Source: UBA3537 sp038138145 (GTDB lineage Bacteria > Bacteroidota > Bacteroidia > Flavobacteriales > Flavobacteriaceae). From it: a stretch of DNA of 64,000 nucleotides. The position numbers and the translations under genes are program-made. A model generated the notes under the pieces. The model was not told where the DNA came from, searched no databases, and was given only the letters and a program-made list of their open reading frames with translations. The stretch covers positions 124,001 to 188,000 of the forward strand of contig JAYQDD010000001.1 in assembly GCA_038138145.1 (NCBI GenBank). The letters are read 5' to 3'. This document shows positions 53,627 to 61,296 of the stretch, piece by piece; the first letter of the stretch is position 1, and each line of letters opens with the position of its first letter.

Positions 53627-53634
53627 CAAAGATA
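53627..53634 (-). promoter_or_regulatory. -7 element (TATCTTTG) upstream of nrnA
   Basis: The plus strand CAAAGATA gives TATCTTTG on the minus strand, ending 6 nt before the ATG at 53620. It sits inside the longer reading frame, so it decides the start. The message would be almost leaderless. Confidence 0.5.
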
Positions 53635-53681
53635 CAATTTTTTATAAATTAGGGGAAAGCGAGATTTCGTTTCAAAATCAT

Positions 53682-53689
53682 TACTTTTG
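53682..53689 (+). promoter_or_regulatory. -7 element (TACTTTTG) upstream of ndk
   Basis: TACTTTTG matches TAnnTTTG and ends 19 nt before the ndk ATG at 53709. With the nrnA element it forms a compact divergent promoter region. Confidence 0.5.
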
Positions 53690-53708
53690 CACGAATTAAA
53701 TTTTGAAT

Positions 53709-54128
53709 ATGGCAAACAATAAAACTTTTACGATGCTTAAGCCCGACGCTGTAGAGAAGGGAAACATCGGCCCAATTTTAGAAAAAATAACCTCTTCTGG
53801 ATTTCGTATTGTAGCGATGAAGCTCACACAATTGACCGTTGCAGACGCTGAGGCCTTTTATGCCATCCACAAAGATCGTCCATTTTTTGGGGATTTGGTC
53901 ACCTATATGACCCGTGGGCCTATTGTGGCTGCGATTTTGGAAAAAGACAATGCGGTAGAGGATTTTAGAACCCTTATTGGTGCTACCAACCCTGCAGAAG
54001 CGGCTGAAGGTACTATCCGCAATATGTTTGCAGACTCTATTAGCGAAAATGCAGTCCATGGAAGCGATAGTGACGACAATGCCGCTATCGAAGGCGCATT
54101 CCACTTTTCTGGACGCGAAATGTTTTAG
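53709..54128 (+). CDS. ndk: Nucleoside diphosphate kinase
   Basis: Ndk exchanges phosphates among NDPs and NTPs through a phospho-histidine. The 139-residue protein has KTFTMLKPDAVEKG, the active-site segment ENAVHGSDSDDNA with the catalytic histidine, and FHFSGREMF at the end. ATG 53709 is preferred to the in-frame TTG 53703. It is a single-gene unit: its own -7 element precedes it, and it ends 4 bases from the convergent DUF721 gene. Confidence 0.97.
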   Translation: MANNKTFTMLKPDAVEKGNIGPILEKITSSGFRIVAMKLTQLTVADAEAFYAIHKDRPFFGDLVTYMTRGPIVAAILEKDNAVEDFRTLIGATNPAEAAEGTIRNMFADSISENAVHGSDSDDNAAIEGAFHFSGREMF

Positions 54129-54132
54129 GGTT

Positions 54133-54429
54133 TTACCTCAAAACAAGCTTAGTCACCACCGCTTTACCGAGTTCTTCGTTAATCATAGCGATGATTTTGT
54201 CTTTGCCGTAGGCCAATTCTTCTCGAAGTACAGAAGAACTAAGCGCCACATACAAAGTGCCGTTATGCAGTTTGGTGCTTAGGGTATAATTGTGTACCCC
54301 ATTGCCCAAAAGTTCGCGCCAAGCATTAGCGACGTTTACGTCGTCTAACCCTTTTTCGAGTTTGTTGCTTTCTACAAACGAGGCCAAGACTTCGTCTATT
54401 TTTTGATGGTCGTTGTGGCGTTTGCTCAT
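54133..54429 (-). CDS. DUF721 (DciA-like) protein
   Basis: The 98-residue protein has the DUF721 pattern: IDEVLASFVESNKLEKGL, VANAWRELLG with the conserved tryptophan, and LYVALSSSVLREELAYGKDKI. DUF721 is the core of DciA, the ancestral loader/operator of the replicative DnaB helicase. The Bacteroidetes form is only this short domain without the extended tail. Its start overlaps the lipoprotein stop by 4 bases, and recF is two genes upstream, so it sits in a replication-linked operon. Confidence 0.85.
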   Translation of the reverse strand: MSKRHNDHQKIDEVLASFVESNKLEKGLDDVNVANAWRELLGNGVHNYTLSTKLHNGTLYVALSSSVLREELAYGKDKIIAMINEELGKAVVTKLVLR

Positions 54430-54842
54430 TCGTCTAAATTTAGCGGTTCGTAAGGTTTATAATGGTACACAAAGCCGTCTGTATTGGCAAGTACAAGCGC
54501 TGTAGCACTCGCCGATACAATTTCTTCGCTGTAGGTCGTGTCGTTGTCCTTGTATTCCAACAAAAGGGTGTTGTTTTTTAGTTTAAGCTTAAAGTTAAGC
54601 ACATCTTCAGAGGTTTCAAAAGTGCCTTGAAAATTCGGTTTTAGCTTTTTGCGAAACCCCGTACGGTCTGTATTGATTTTAAAATAATCAATTCCGGTGT
54701 TGACTTTAAACGTTTTGATGATTTTACCGTCTTTTTTGACCTGCTCGATTTCCCAATAGCCCTCAACAAAATCAATATATTGAGCTGGATCAGGGGAACA
54801 TCCCCATAGCGTAAACAAAAAAAGAAGGGTTAATGGTTTCAT
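54426..54842 (-). CDS. Lipocalin-like lipoprotein
   Basis: The 138-residue protein has a lipoprotein signal (LLFLFTLWGC, Cys15) and a small beta-rich domain (GYWEIEQVKKDGKII, NTDRTGFRKKL) typical of the Bacteroidetes lipocalin-like family. Ligand and function are unknown. It overlaps recF upstream and the DUF721 gene downstream by 4 bases each, so an envelope lipoprotein is translationally coupled to two DNA-replication genes. The pairing has no obvious functional reason. Confidence 0.8.
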   Translation of the reverse strand: MKPLTLLFLFTLWGCSPDPAQYIDFVEGYWEIEQVKKDGKIIKTFKVNTGIDYFKINTDRTGFRKKLKPNFQGTFETSEDVLNFKLKLKNNTLLLEYKDNDTTYSEEIVSASATALVLANTDGFVYHYKPYEPLNLDE

Positions 54843-55918
54843 AATTGAAAAATTTCAAAAGATTGATGAGCACTTTTAACCGCTTTTTCGGTGCGGTCGG
54901 CATGAGTGTCTGAGATAAAGAGTTGGCCAAAACTTTCTTCATTCACCATACCAATGATGCGTTCTACCCGTTGTTCGTCCAATTTATCAAAAATATCATC
55001 CAACAGCAAAATCGGTGTAGTCCCACTTTGTGTTTTGATAAGCTCAAATTGGGCCAATTTTAGTGCAATCAAAAACGATTTTTGTTGCCCTTGACTACCA
55101 AATTTTTTAATCGGATGTGCACCAATGTTAAATTCCAAATCGTCTTTATGAATTCCCACGCTAGTATATTGTAGCGCACGGTCTTTGTTGATTTGTGTTC
55201 GAAGAAGTTCACCCAGAGGCTGGTCGTTGAGTTGGCTTTTGTACTCCAAATGCACAATTTCATTTCCATCACTTATGGCTTTGTATTGTTTTAGAAAAAT
55301 AGGGGTAAAGGCCTCAATAAACACATGACGCTTGTTGTGGATTTCTGTGCCCAACTCGGTAAGTTGACTGTTATAAACGTCAATGGCATCATTATCAAAT
55401 GTGTTGTTGTTGGAGAAATATTTGAGCAACGCATTGCGTTGGGTCAAAATTTTGTTGTATTGAATCAGATGTTCAAGATAAAGTTTATCGCTTTGTGCAA
55501 TCACGCCATCCATAAATTTTCGGCGCATATCGCTGCCTTCAGTAATTAAATCGCGGTCGGCAGGAGAGATAATAACGAGAGGTAAAAACCCAATATGGTC
55601 GCTAAAGCGTTCGTACGCTTTGGCGTTGCGTTTAATGATTTTTTTGTTTCCCTTTTTTAGCGAAACCACGATTTTTTCGTCTTTGTTGTCTTTGCTGTAG
55701 CGACCATCAACTACAAAGAAATCTTCTCCGTGTTTGATGTTTTGGGAAGCGATAGGGTTGAAGTAACTTTTTCCAAAGGACAAATGATATATGGCGTCCA
55801 AAATATTAGTTTTCCCAATGCCATTGGGTCCTACAAAACAATTCACTTTCTGATTGAATTCAAATGATTGGCTGTCAAAGTTTTTATAGTTCACTAAATT
55901 TATAGACTTTAAAAGCAT
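54839..55918 (-). CDS. recF: DNA replication and repair protein RecF
   Basis: RecF helps RecO/RecR load RecA at gaps. The 359-residue SMC-like ATPase has Walker A GPNGIGKTN (about 30-38), the Q-loop YHLSFGKSYF, signature FGSQGQQKSFLIALKLAQ and Walker B ILLLDDIFDKLD followed by the D-loop. Length is normal. It heads a recF-lipoprotein-DUF721 operon with 4-base overlaps. dnaA, dnaN and gyrB, its usual partners in other phyla, are not in this window. Confidence 0.95.
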   Translation of the reverse strand: MLLKSINLVNYKNFDSQSFEFNQKVNCFVGPNGIGKTNILDAIYHLSFGKSYFNPIASQNIKHGEDFFVVDGRYSKDNKDEKIVVSLKKGNKKIIKRNAKAYERFSDHIGFLPLVIISPADRDLITEGSDMRRKFMDGVIAQSDKLYLEHLIQYNKILTQRNALLKYFSNNNTFDNDAIDVYNSQLTELGTEIHNKRHVFIEAFTPIFLKQYKAISDGNEIVHLEYKSQLNDQPLGELLRTQINKDRALQYTSVGIHKDDLEFNIGAHPIKKFGSQGQQKSFLIALKLAQFELIKTQSGTTPILLLDDIFDKLDEQRVERIIGMVNEESFGQLFISDTHADRTEKAVKSAHQSFEIFQL

Positions 55919-56028
55919 TTTGTGTGTAAATTGGTTTTAAATTTAAATTTGCTATGGATGATGCGTTATACAGCTGCAAAATATTGAAAAATAACAAATA
56001 AATTATCATGATTTTAGGAATAAAATTA

Positions 56029-56036
56029 TATTTTTG
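56029..56036 (+). promoter_or_regulatory. -7 element (TATTTTTG) upstream of the TPR-ribH-mutL unit
   Basis: TATTTTTG ends 20 nt before the ATG at 56057. It probably drives a long plus-strand unit whose internal gaps are small. The remaining bases between recF and this gene (55919-56028) are AT-rich with no other structure seen. Confidence 0.5.
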
Positions 56037-56056
56037 CCCCTCACATTTAGAATATT

Positions 56057-56824
56057 ATGGCAACATATAAGAAACGTGGCGGAAAGCCAAAAACAAAAGC
56101 ACAAAAGCAACAGTCCATAGAAGACGGGTCAACAACTGCTGAGGTATTTAACACTCTAGATGAAGGTGCATCGAAGACGGAGCAATGGGTTGTAGCGAAT
56201 CAAAAATATATTTTTGCAATTGTTGGAATTGCAGCGGTTTTGGTTTTAGGATTTTTGGGGTATGACAAATACATTCAAGAGCCCAACGAACGTACCGCTA
56301 TGAATGATATGTATACTGCACAAAAATACTTTAATGATGCCGTCAACGGTACAGCACAAGATTCCTTATTTACACTGTCTTTGAATGGTGCTGAAGGTAA
56401 ATATGGCATGTTAGACATTGCCGAAACCTACAGTGATACCAAAGCAGGCAATCTCGCCAATTATTATGCGGGTATGGCCTACTTGAACATGAAAGACTAT
56501 GTAAATGCTATCGAATACTTAAATGCATTTGAATCTTCAGACGATGTGCTTGGCCCTATTGCTAAAGGAGGTATCGGTGATGCGTTTGTTCAATTGGAAC
56601 AACTTGAGGATGCATACGATTACTACGTACAAGCCGCCAATGACAAAACGAATAATTATACCACGCCGATGTACTTGTACAAGGCTGGTGTCATCGGTCT
56701 AAAAATTGGAAAAAACGCAAAAGCTTTAGAGTATTTTAAAACCATAAAATCTGACTTTCCAGAGAGCACAGAAGCCAAAGACATCGACGTGTTCATAGGA
56801 AAAGCACAAGCAGCGCGTAACTAA
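56057..56824 (+). CDS. Membrane-anchored TPR protein (YfgM-like)
   Basis: The 255-residue protein has a basic, lysine-rich N-terminus (1-20), one transmembrane helix (about 49-70, YIFAIVGIAAVLVLGFLGY) and a periplasmic TPR domain (NLANYYAGMAYLNMKDYVNA, AYDYYVQAANDKTN). The topology resembles YfgM/BepA-associated ancillary subunits of the SecYEG translocon; that role is inferred. It precedes ribH by 8 bases. Confidence 0.82.
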   Translation: MATYKKRGGKPKTKAQKQQSIEDGSTTAEVFNTLDEGASKTEQWVVANQKYIFAIVGIAAVLVLGFLGYDKYIQEPNERTAMNDMYTAQKYFNDAVNGTAQDSLFTLSLNGAEGKYGMLDIAETYSDTKAGNLANYYAGMAYLNMKDYVNAIEYLNAFESSDDVLGPIAKGGIGDAFVQLEQLEDAYDYYVQAANDKTNNYTTPMYLYKAGVIGLKIGKNAKALEYFKTIKSDFPESTEAKDIDVFIGKAQAARN

Positions 56825-56832
56825 CACAACGC

Positions 56833-57318
56833 ATGGCAACGGCAAACACAAACCTTTCGAACTACGACAAATCGGCACTTCCTGATGCTTCCGATTTTAA
56901 GATTGGTATCGTTGTTTCTGAATGGAATTCTAAGGTGACTAATGGGCTTTTGGATGGTGCTTTAGCCGCGTTAACAGATTGTGGTGTTTCAAAAAGTAAT
57001 ATTTCGATTCACAAAGTGCCTGGGAGTTTTGAACTTATTTTTGGCGCCAAAAAAGTACAGTCATCGGGTGTCGATGCCGTCATCACCATCGGTTGTGTGA
57101 TTCAAGGCGAAACCAAACATTTTGATTATGTCTGTGCTGGAGTGACGCAAGGCATCAAAGATTTAAACATTCATCACGAGGTTCCTGTTGTTTTTTGTGT
57201 ATTGACCGACAATAACAAACAACAATCCCTAGATCGTTCAGGAGGTAAACATGGTAACAAAGGTGTGGAAGCGGCCATAACGGCCTTAAAAATGATTGAT
57301 TTTAACCGCTCTTTTTAA
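56833..57318 (+). CDS. ribH: 6,7-dimethyl-8-ribityllumazine synthase
   Basis: RibH forms the lumazine precursor of riboflavin. The 161-residue protein has IGIVVSEWNSKVTNGLLDGA, PGSFELIFGAK with the substrate-binding segment, IGCVIQGETKHFDYVC with the catalytic histidine, and PVVFCVLTDNN. Length and residues are complete. Other riboflavin genes are absent from the window. It is followed by two tiny membrane-protein genes and mutL. Confidence 0.96.
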   Translation: MATANTNLSNYDKSALPDASDFKIGIVVSEWNSKVTNGLLDGALAALTDCGVSKSNISIHKVPGSFELIFGAKKVQSSGVDAVITIGCVIQGETKHFDYVCAGVTQGIKDLNIHHEVPVVFCVLTDNNKQQSLDRSGGKHGNKGVEAAITALKMIDFNRSF

Positions 57319-57399
57319 GTCGTTATTTTAATTTTACCTTCCTCTTTTTTATCCTGTATTTTTTAAGTATTTTTGGTTCAATCGAGCTTAACATTTCAG

Positions 57400-57516
57400 A
57401 TGTCAAAATTCAAAACAAATAGGAGAAGAAAACCACCAATTTCTTTAATTTTGCTCATCGTTTTCCTTGCTGTAATTTTGATAGGTATGTTGGTCTTAGA
57501 TGCTAAATTCTTGTAA
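57400..57516 (+). CDS. 38-residue single-helix membrane peptide
   Basis: ATG 57400 to TAA 57514-57516 encodes a 38-residue peptide with a basic N-terminus (SKFKTNRRRKPP) and one hydrophobic helix (about 14-33, ISLILLIVFLAVILIGMLVL). The charge pattern predicts the N-terminus in the cytoplasm. It ends 3 bases before the next gene and fills most of an otherwise unexplained 201-base gap in an operon. No homologue is recognised; expression is unproven. Confidence 0.5.
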   Translation: MSKFKTNRRRKPPISLILLIVFLAVILIGMLVLDAKFL

Positions 57517-57519
57517 AAC

Positions 57520-57792
57520 ATGGGGTTATTTAAACTCAGAAAAAATAAAAAATTCAACTACGAACCGCGTTATTATAAAGGGGAATCAAGCCCTTTTGAA
57601 ATAAAACACAAGTTTGATGATCAACGTGTAACAATTCAAAAAACGAACTTAAAAGGTAAATTTAAAAATGCCTTAGAAGATGTAAAAAATTCAGATCGTC
57701 AAACAAATAGTAGAATAGGTGTCATTCTTCTCATTCTTGTTTTTGTTTTTTTGTGGTTTATAGATTTTGACCTCTCAATATTCTTTAGCTAA
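57520..57792 (+). CDS. Small membrane protein, often mislabelled riboflavin synthase subunit beta
   Basis: The 90-residue protein has a basic N-terminal half (KLRKNKKFNYEPRYYKG) and one C-terminal transmembrane helix (about 66-84, IGVILLILVFVFLWFIDF). I recall homologues in Flavobacteria annotated as riboflavin synthase subunit beta; nothing here resembles that enzyme, and the label probably spread from the neighbouring ribH. Its stop overlaps the mutL start by one base. Function is unknown. Confidence 0.75.
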   Translation: MGLFKLRKNKKFNYEPRYYKGESSPFEIKHKFDDQRVTIQKTNLKGKFKNALEDVKNSDRQTNSRIGVILLILVFVFLWFIDFDLSIFFS

Positions 57793-59618
57793 TGGCAGAT
57801 ATTATACATCTTTTACCCGATCATGTTGCCAATCAGATTGCTGCTGGGGAGGTTGTTCAGCGACCTGCTTCAGTGGTTAAAGAATTGCTGGAGAATTCTA
57901 TTGATGCTTCATCCTCAGAAATCAAATTACTGATTAAAAACGCTGGAAAAACCTTAATTCAAGTCATTGACAATGGCAAAGGGATGAGTGTAACCGACGC
58001 ACGCTTGAGTTTTGAACGCCATGCGACTTCTAAAATAAAAGCTGCCGACGATTTATTTTGTTTAAATACCAAAGGATTTCGCGGTGAGGCATTGGCCAGT
58101 ATTGCCGCTATCGCGCATGTAGAACTAAAAACCAAACAAGACGATGAGGAACTTGGGACTTTGATTAGCATTGAAGGAAGTTCAATTACAGACCAAAATA
58201 CTGTAGCTACACCAAAAGGGACTTCCGTGGCGGTAAAAAATTTATTTTTTAATATTCCAGCACGTCGTAATTTTCTTAAATCTGATGCGGTAGAGTTGCG
58301 CCATATTATTGATGAATTTCATCGCGTGGTGTTGGCACATCCGCAAATCAATTTTTCGATGTACCACAACGGCAACAATTTATTCGACTTGCGTTCCGAA
58401 AATTTTAGGCAACGCATTGTACATACTTTTGGCAAAAAGACCAACGAAAAACTTGTTCCTGTTGATGAAGACACCGAGTTGCTAAAAATATCGGGATTCG
58501 TTGGAAAACCAGAGTATGCGAAGAAATCGCGGGGCGAACAATTTTTCTTTGTTAATCAACGCTTTATCAAAAGTCCTTATCTAAATCATGCAATACAAGC
58601 CGCATTTGAAGGACTATTGCCCCCCAATAAATTTCCGAGTTACTTTTTAAACCTCACTGTAGATCCGAAGTCGATAGATATTAATATTCACCCTACCAAA
58701 ACTGAAATAAAATTTGATGATGAGCCAACCATTTATGCTTTGTTGCGTGCTGCAGTTAAACACAGTTTAGGACAGTTCAGCGTGGCACCCATTATCGATT
58801 TTCAAAGAGATGCTGCTTTGGATACGCCTTATCACCAACAAAAAGAACAAGTTTCTTCACCTAAAGTAGAGGTTAATCCAGATTTCAACCCATTTTCTAA
58901 ACCCAAAAGTAGCCCTTCATCCAGTTCACCTGCTTGGGAAGGACTCTATACAGGTCTGCAGTCTGATGCTACAGAATCATCAAATGATTTTAGCGAAGTG
59001 CAGTTTGAATCTGATGAATTACAGTCGTCTATTTTCGATGAAGACGAAGGAAAAAAGGTGCAAAATACGTTTCAATTACAAAACAAATACATCATCAGTA
59101 CCATCAAATCGGGGATGGTTGTTATTGATCAAAACAGAGCCCATGAGCGTATTTTATACGAAGATTTTTTAAGACAAATCACTATTAATGACACTGTTGG
59201 TCAGCAGTTAATGTTTCCGCTTACTTTGGAATTTTCGACTAAAGACATGGACGTCCTTTTGGAACTTAAAGAACAGTTAGAACATTCTGGTTTTGTATTT
59301 GATAATTTTGGTGATCAACAAACCACAATTTCTGCAATTCCTGCTGCATTAAAAGACAGTGAAGTCAAAAAAGTTTTTCTTCAGTTGATTGACGATGTGC
59401 ACAACGAAGTACCAGATTTTAATTTTAGTTCAAGTGATTTAGTGGCCAAAACTTTTGCCAAAAGTTTAGCCATTAAAAATGGAAAAAAATTGAACATCAC
59501 AGAGCAAGAGTTTATCGTGAATGCTTTATTTGCCTGCAAAGAACCAGCACTTTCACTTACACATAAGGCAATTTTTACTACGATAGAAATTACAGAACTA
59601 GAATCTAAATTTAATTAG
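57792..59618 (+). CDS. mutL: DNA mismatch repair protein MutL
   Basis: MutL couples mismatch recognition by MutS to excision. The 608-residue protein has the GHKL ATPase motifs: VVKELLENSIDA, VIDNGKGM, RHATSKI and TKGFRGEALASI. A low-complexity linker (about 340-420) joins the C-terminal dimerisation domain. The endonuclease motif DQHA-x2-E-x4-E reads D446-Q-N448-R449-x2-E452-x4-E457, and the later CPHGRP-type motif is not recognisable. The start overlaps the preceding stop by one base. Confidence 0.94.
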   Translation: MADIIHLLPDHVANQIAAGEVVQRPASVVKELLENSIDASSSEIKLLIKNAGKTLIQVIDNGKGMSVTDARLSFERHATSKIKAADDLFCLNTKGFRGEALASIAAIAHVELKTKQDDEELGTLISIEGSSITDQNTVATPKGTSVAVKNLFFNIPARRNFLKSDAVELRHIIDEFHRVVLAHPQINFSMYHNGNNLFDLRSENFRQRIVHTFGKKTNEKLVPVDEDTELLKISGFVGKPEYAKKSRGEQFFFVNQRFIKSPYLNHAIQAAFEGLLPPNKFPSYFLNLTVDPKSIDINIHPTKTEIKFDDEPTIYALLRAAVKHSLGQFSVAPIIDFQRDAALDTPYHQQKEQVSSPKVEVNPDFNPFSKPKSSPSSSSPAWEGLYTGLQSDATESSNDFSEVQFESDELQSSIFDEDEGKKVQNTFQLQNKYIISTIKSGMVVIDQNRAHERILYEDFLRQITINDTVGQQLMFPLTLEFSTKDMDVLLELKEQLEHSGFVFDNFGDQQTTISAIPAALKDSEVKKVFLQLIDDVHNEVPDFNFSSSDLVAKTFAKSLAIKNGKKLNITEQEFIVNALFACKEPALSLTHKAIFTTIEITELESKFN

Positions 59619-59619
59619 C

Positions 59620-60441
59620 ATGCTAAGAATCACGCCTACAGTCAAGCATCTTCTCATCTTAAATGTGATTATTTTTGGTGGAACATATTTAATGGGTAAT
59701 GAAAATGTATTTTTTCGCCTGTTAGCACTTTTTTATCCTTTAAGTGATTATTTTGCCCCTTGGCAAATCCTGTCGCATATGTTTATGCACGGTAGTTTTC
59801 AGCACCTTTTATTCAATATGTTTGCCCTTTGGATGTTTGGAACTGCTGTAGAACAAAGATTCGGTCAACGCAAGTTTATCACATTTTATATCAGTTGTGG
59901 TTTGGGTGCAGTAGCACTTACTTTTTTGGTATATTTCATTCAAATTTACCCAACGTTAAGCGCGTTAGAAGGGCGAGGTTTTGTTTTTGAATGTGTTAAA
60001 GAAATTGCAGGTTTAAATATTTTGGACAACAACGTTTTTAAAGGCGAAATTTTAGCACAAAAAATGCAACCTATCCTTGACAGTTATGGGCAAAGCATGC
60101 GTCAAATTGATGAAAACACATTTCGGATGTTTTTTGAATTGAACGTAAAAAGTAATGGTTCAATGGTTGGTGCCTCAGGAGCAATTATGGGTGTTTTAGT
60201 GGCTTTTGGTATGCTGAATCCAAATGCAGAGTTGATGCCTATTTTCCTTCCGATTCCCATTAAAGCCAAATATTTTATCCCTGGAATTATTGCCATTGAT
60301 TTATTTTCTGCAGTTTCTGGTGTTTCTATATTTAGTCCAAGCAATACAGCATACATTGCACATATTGGTGGTGCACTCACAGGTTTTCTGTTGATGTATT
60401 TTTGGAAAAAAAATCAATTTGATAAATACCGCTGGAATTAG
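59620..60441 (+). CDS. Rhomboid family intramembrane serine protease (copy 1)
   Basis: The 273-residue six- to seven-helix protein has HGSFQHLLFNMFALW (H-x3-N region), catalytic S186 in VGASGAIMG and H248 in AHIGGALTG. A soluble insertion of about 70 residues (112-180) separates the third helix from the catalytic serine helix, longer than in GlpG. Rhomboids cleave transmembrane substrates; none is known here. It starts one base after mutL ends and abuts the second rhomboid gene. Confidence 0.9.
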   Translation: MLRITPTVKHLLILNVIIFGGTYLMGNENVFFRLLALFYPLSDYFAPWQILSHMFMHGSFQHLLFNMFALWMFGTAVEQRFGQRKFITFYISCGLGAVALTFLVYFIQIYPTLSALEGRGFVFECVKEIAGLNILDNNVFKGEILAQKMQPILDSYGQSMRQIDENTFRMFFELNVKSNGSMVGASGAIMGVLVAFGMLNPNAELMPIFLPIPIKAKYFIPGIIAIDLFSAVSGVSIFSPSNTAYIAHIGGALTGFLLMYFWKKNQFDKYRWN

Positions 60442-61290
60442 ATGAGTACCCTTGCGCAAGATATTAGAGCAAAATTAAAACGTTTGCATGTATTAGAAAA
60501 AATAATTGTGCTGAACAGTTTGGTTTTTGTGGCAGGTATTATTTTTAAAATATTGGGGTTCAATATATTAGAGTGGTTTTCGTTACCCAATCTCTTTTCA
60601 GAATTTTTAGGGCATCCATGGAGTATCATAAGTTATGGCTTCTTACATCATTCTTTTGGGCATCTCTTTTTTAATATGCTGGTGTTATACTTTTTGGCGC
60701 AAACCTTTGGCAACTTGTTTACGCCTCGTCTTTCTCTAAAAATTTATATGCTAGGGGTTCTTTTTGGGGGCTTAGCATTCTTATCTACAGCTATAATTAT
60801 GCCCGATATATTACGTATCAATGGCCCTTTGGTCGGTGCTTCAGCAGGGGTGCGTGCGTGTATTTTATTTTTATGTGTGTATTGGCCTAACAAGTTGGTA
60901 GGATTTTACACCTTTAGATTTAAATTGAAATACTTGGGAATAGTCATGATAGCTTTGGATTTACCAGGTCTATTTTCACTCAATTCTGGGGGTACAGTGG
61001 CACATATTGGGGGGTATATTTCTGGATATCTGTATGCCAAACAGCTTCAGAATGGTAAAGATTTTGGTGCTTTTTTGGATACGTTTTTTGATTATTTTAA
61101 GTCTAAAAAAACGTTGAGAACCGCCTATAAAAGCAAATCATCAAAGATGGCTGGAAAGCAAAAAAACGAATTCAATTCATTTACACATCAAAAGCAAATT
61201 GATTTGATTTTGGATAAAATCAGCAAAAGTGGTTATGAAAGTTTAACACAAGCGGAAAAAGATTTTTTGTTCCGTGCTGGAAAAAAGTAA
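60442..61290 (+). CDS. Rhomboid family intramembrane serine protease (copy 2)
   Basis: The 282-residue protein has HHSFGHLFFNMLVLYF, catalytic S134 in VGASAGVRA (GxSA instead of GxSG) and H188 in AHIGGYISG. After the last helix a cytoplasmic tail of about 80 residues ends with a small conserved-looking domain (QIDLILDKISKSGYESLTQA). It starts directly after the first rhomboid stop. The two copies are diverged, suggesting different substrates. Confidence 0.9.
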   Translation: MSTLAQDIRAKLKRLHVLEKIIVLNSLVFVAGIIFKILGFNILEWFSLPNLFSEFLGHPWSIISYGFLHHSFGHLFFNMLVLYFLAQTFGNLFTPRLSLKIYMLGVLFGGLAFLSTAIIMPDILRINGPLVGASAGVRACILFLCVYWPNKLVGFYTFRFKLKYLGIVMIALDLPGLFSLNSGGTVAHIGGYISGYLYAKQLQNGKDFGAFLDTFFDYFKSKKTLRTAYKSKSSKMAGKQKNEFNSFTHQKQIDLILDKISKSGYESLTQAEKDFLFRAGKK

Positions 61291-61296
61291 CTGGTT

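Noticed and set aside
57520..57792. Riboflavin synthase beta subunit
   Set aside because: The 90-residue protein has one membrane helix and no lumazine synthase motif; ribH itself is the neighbouring gene.
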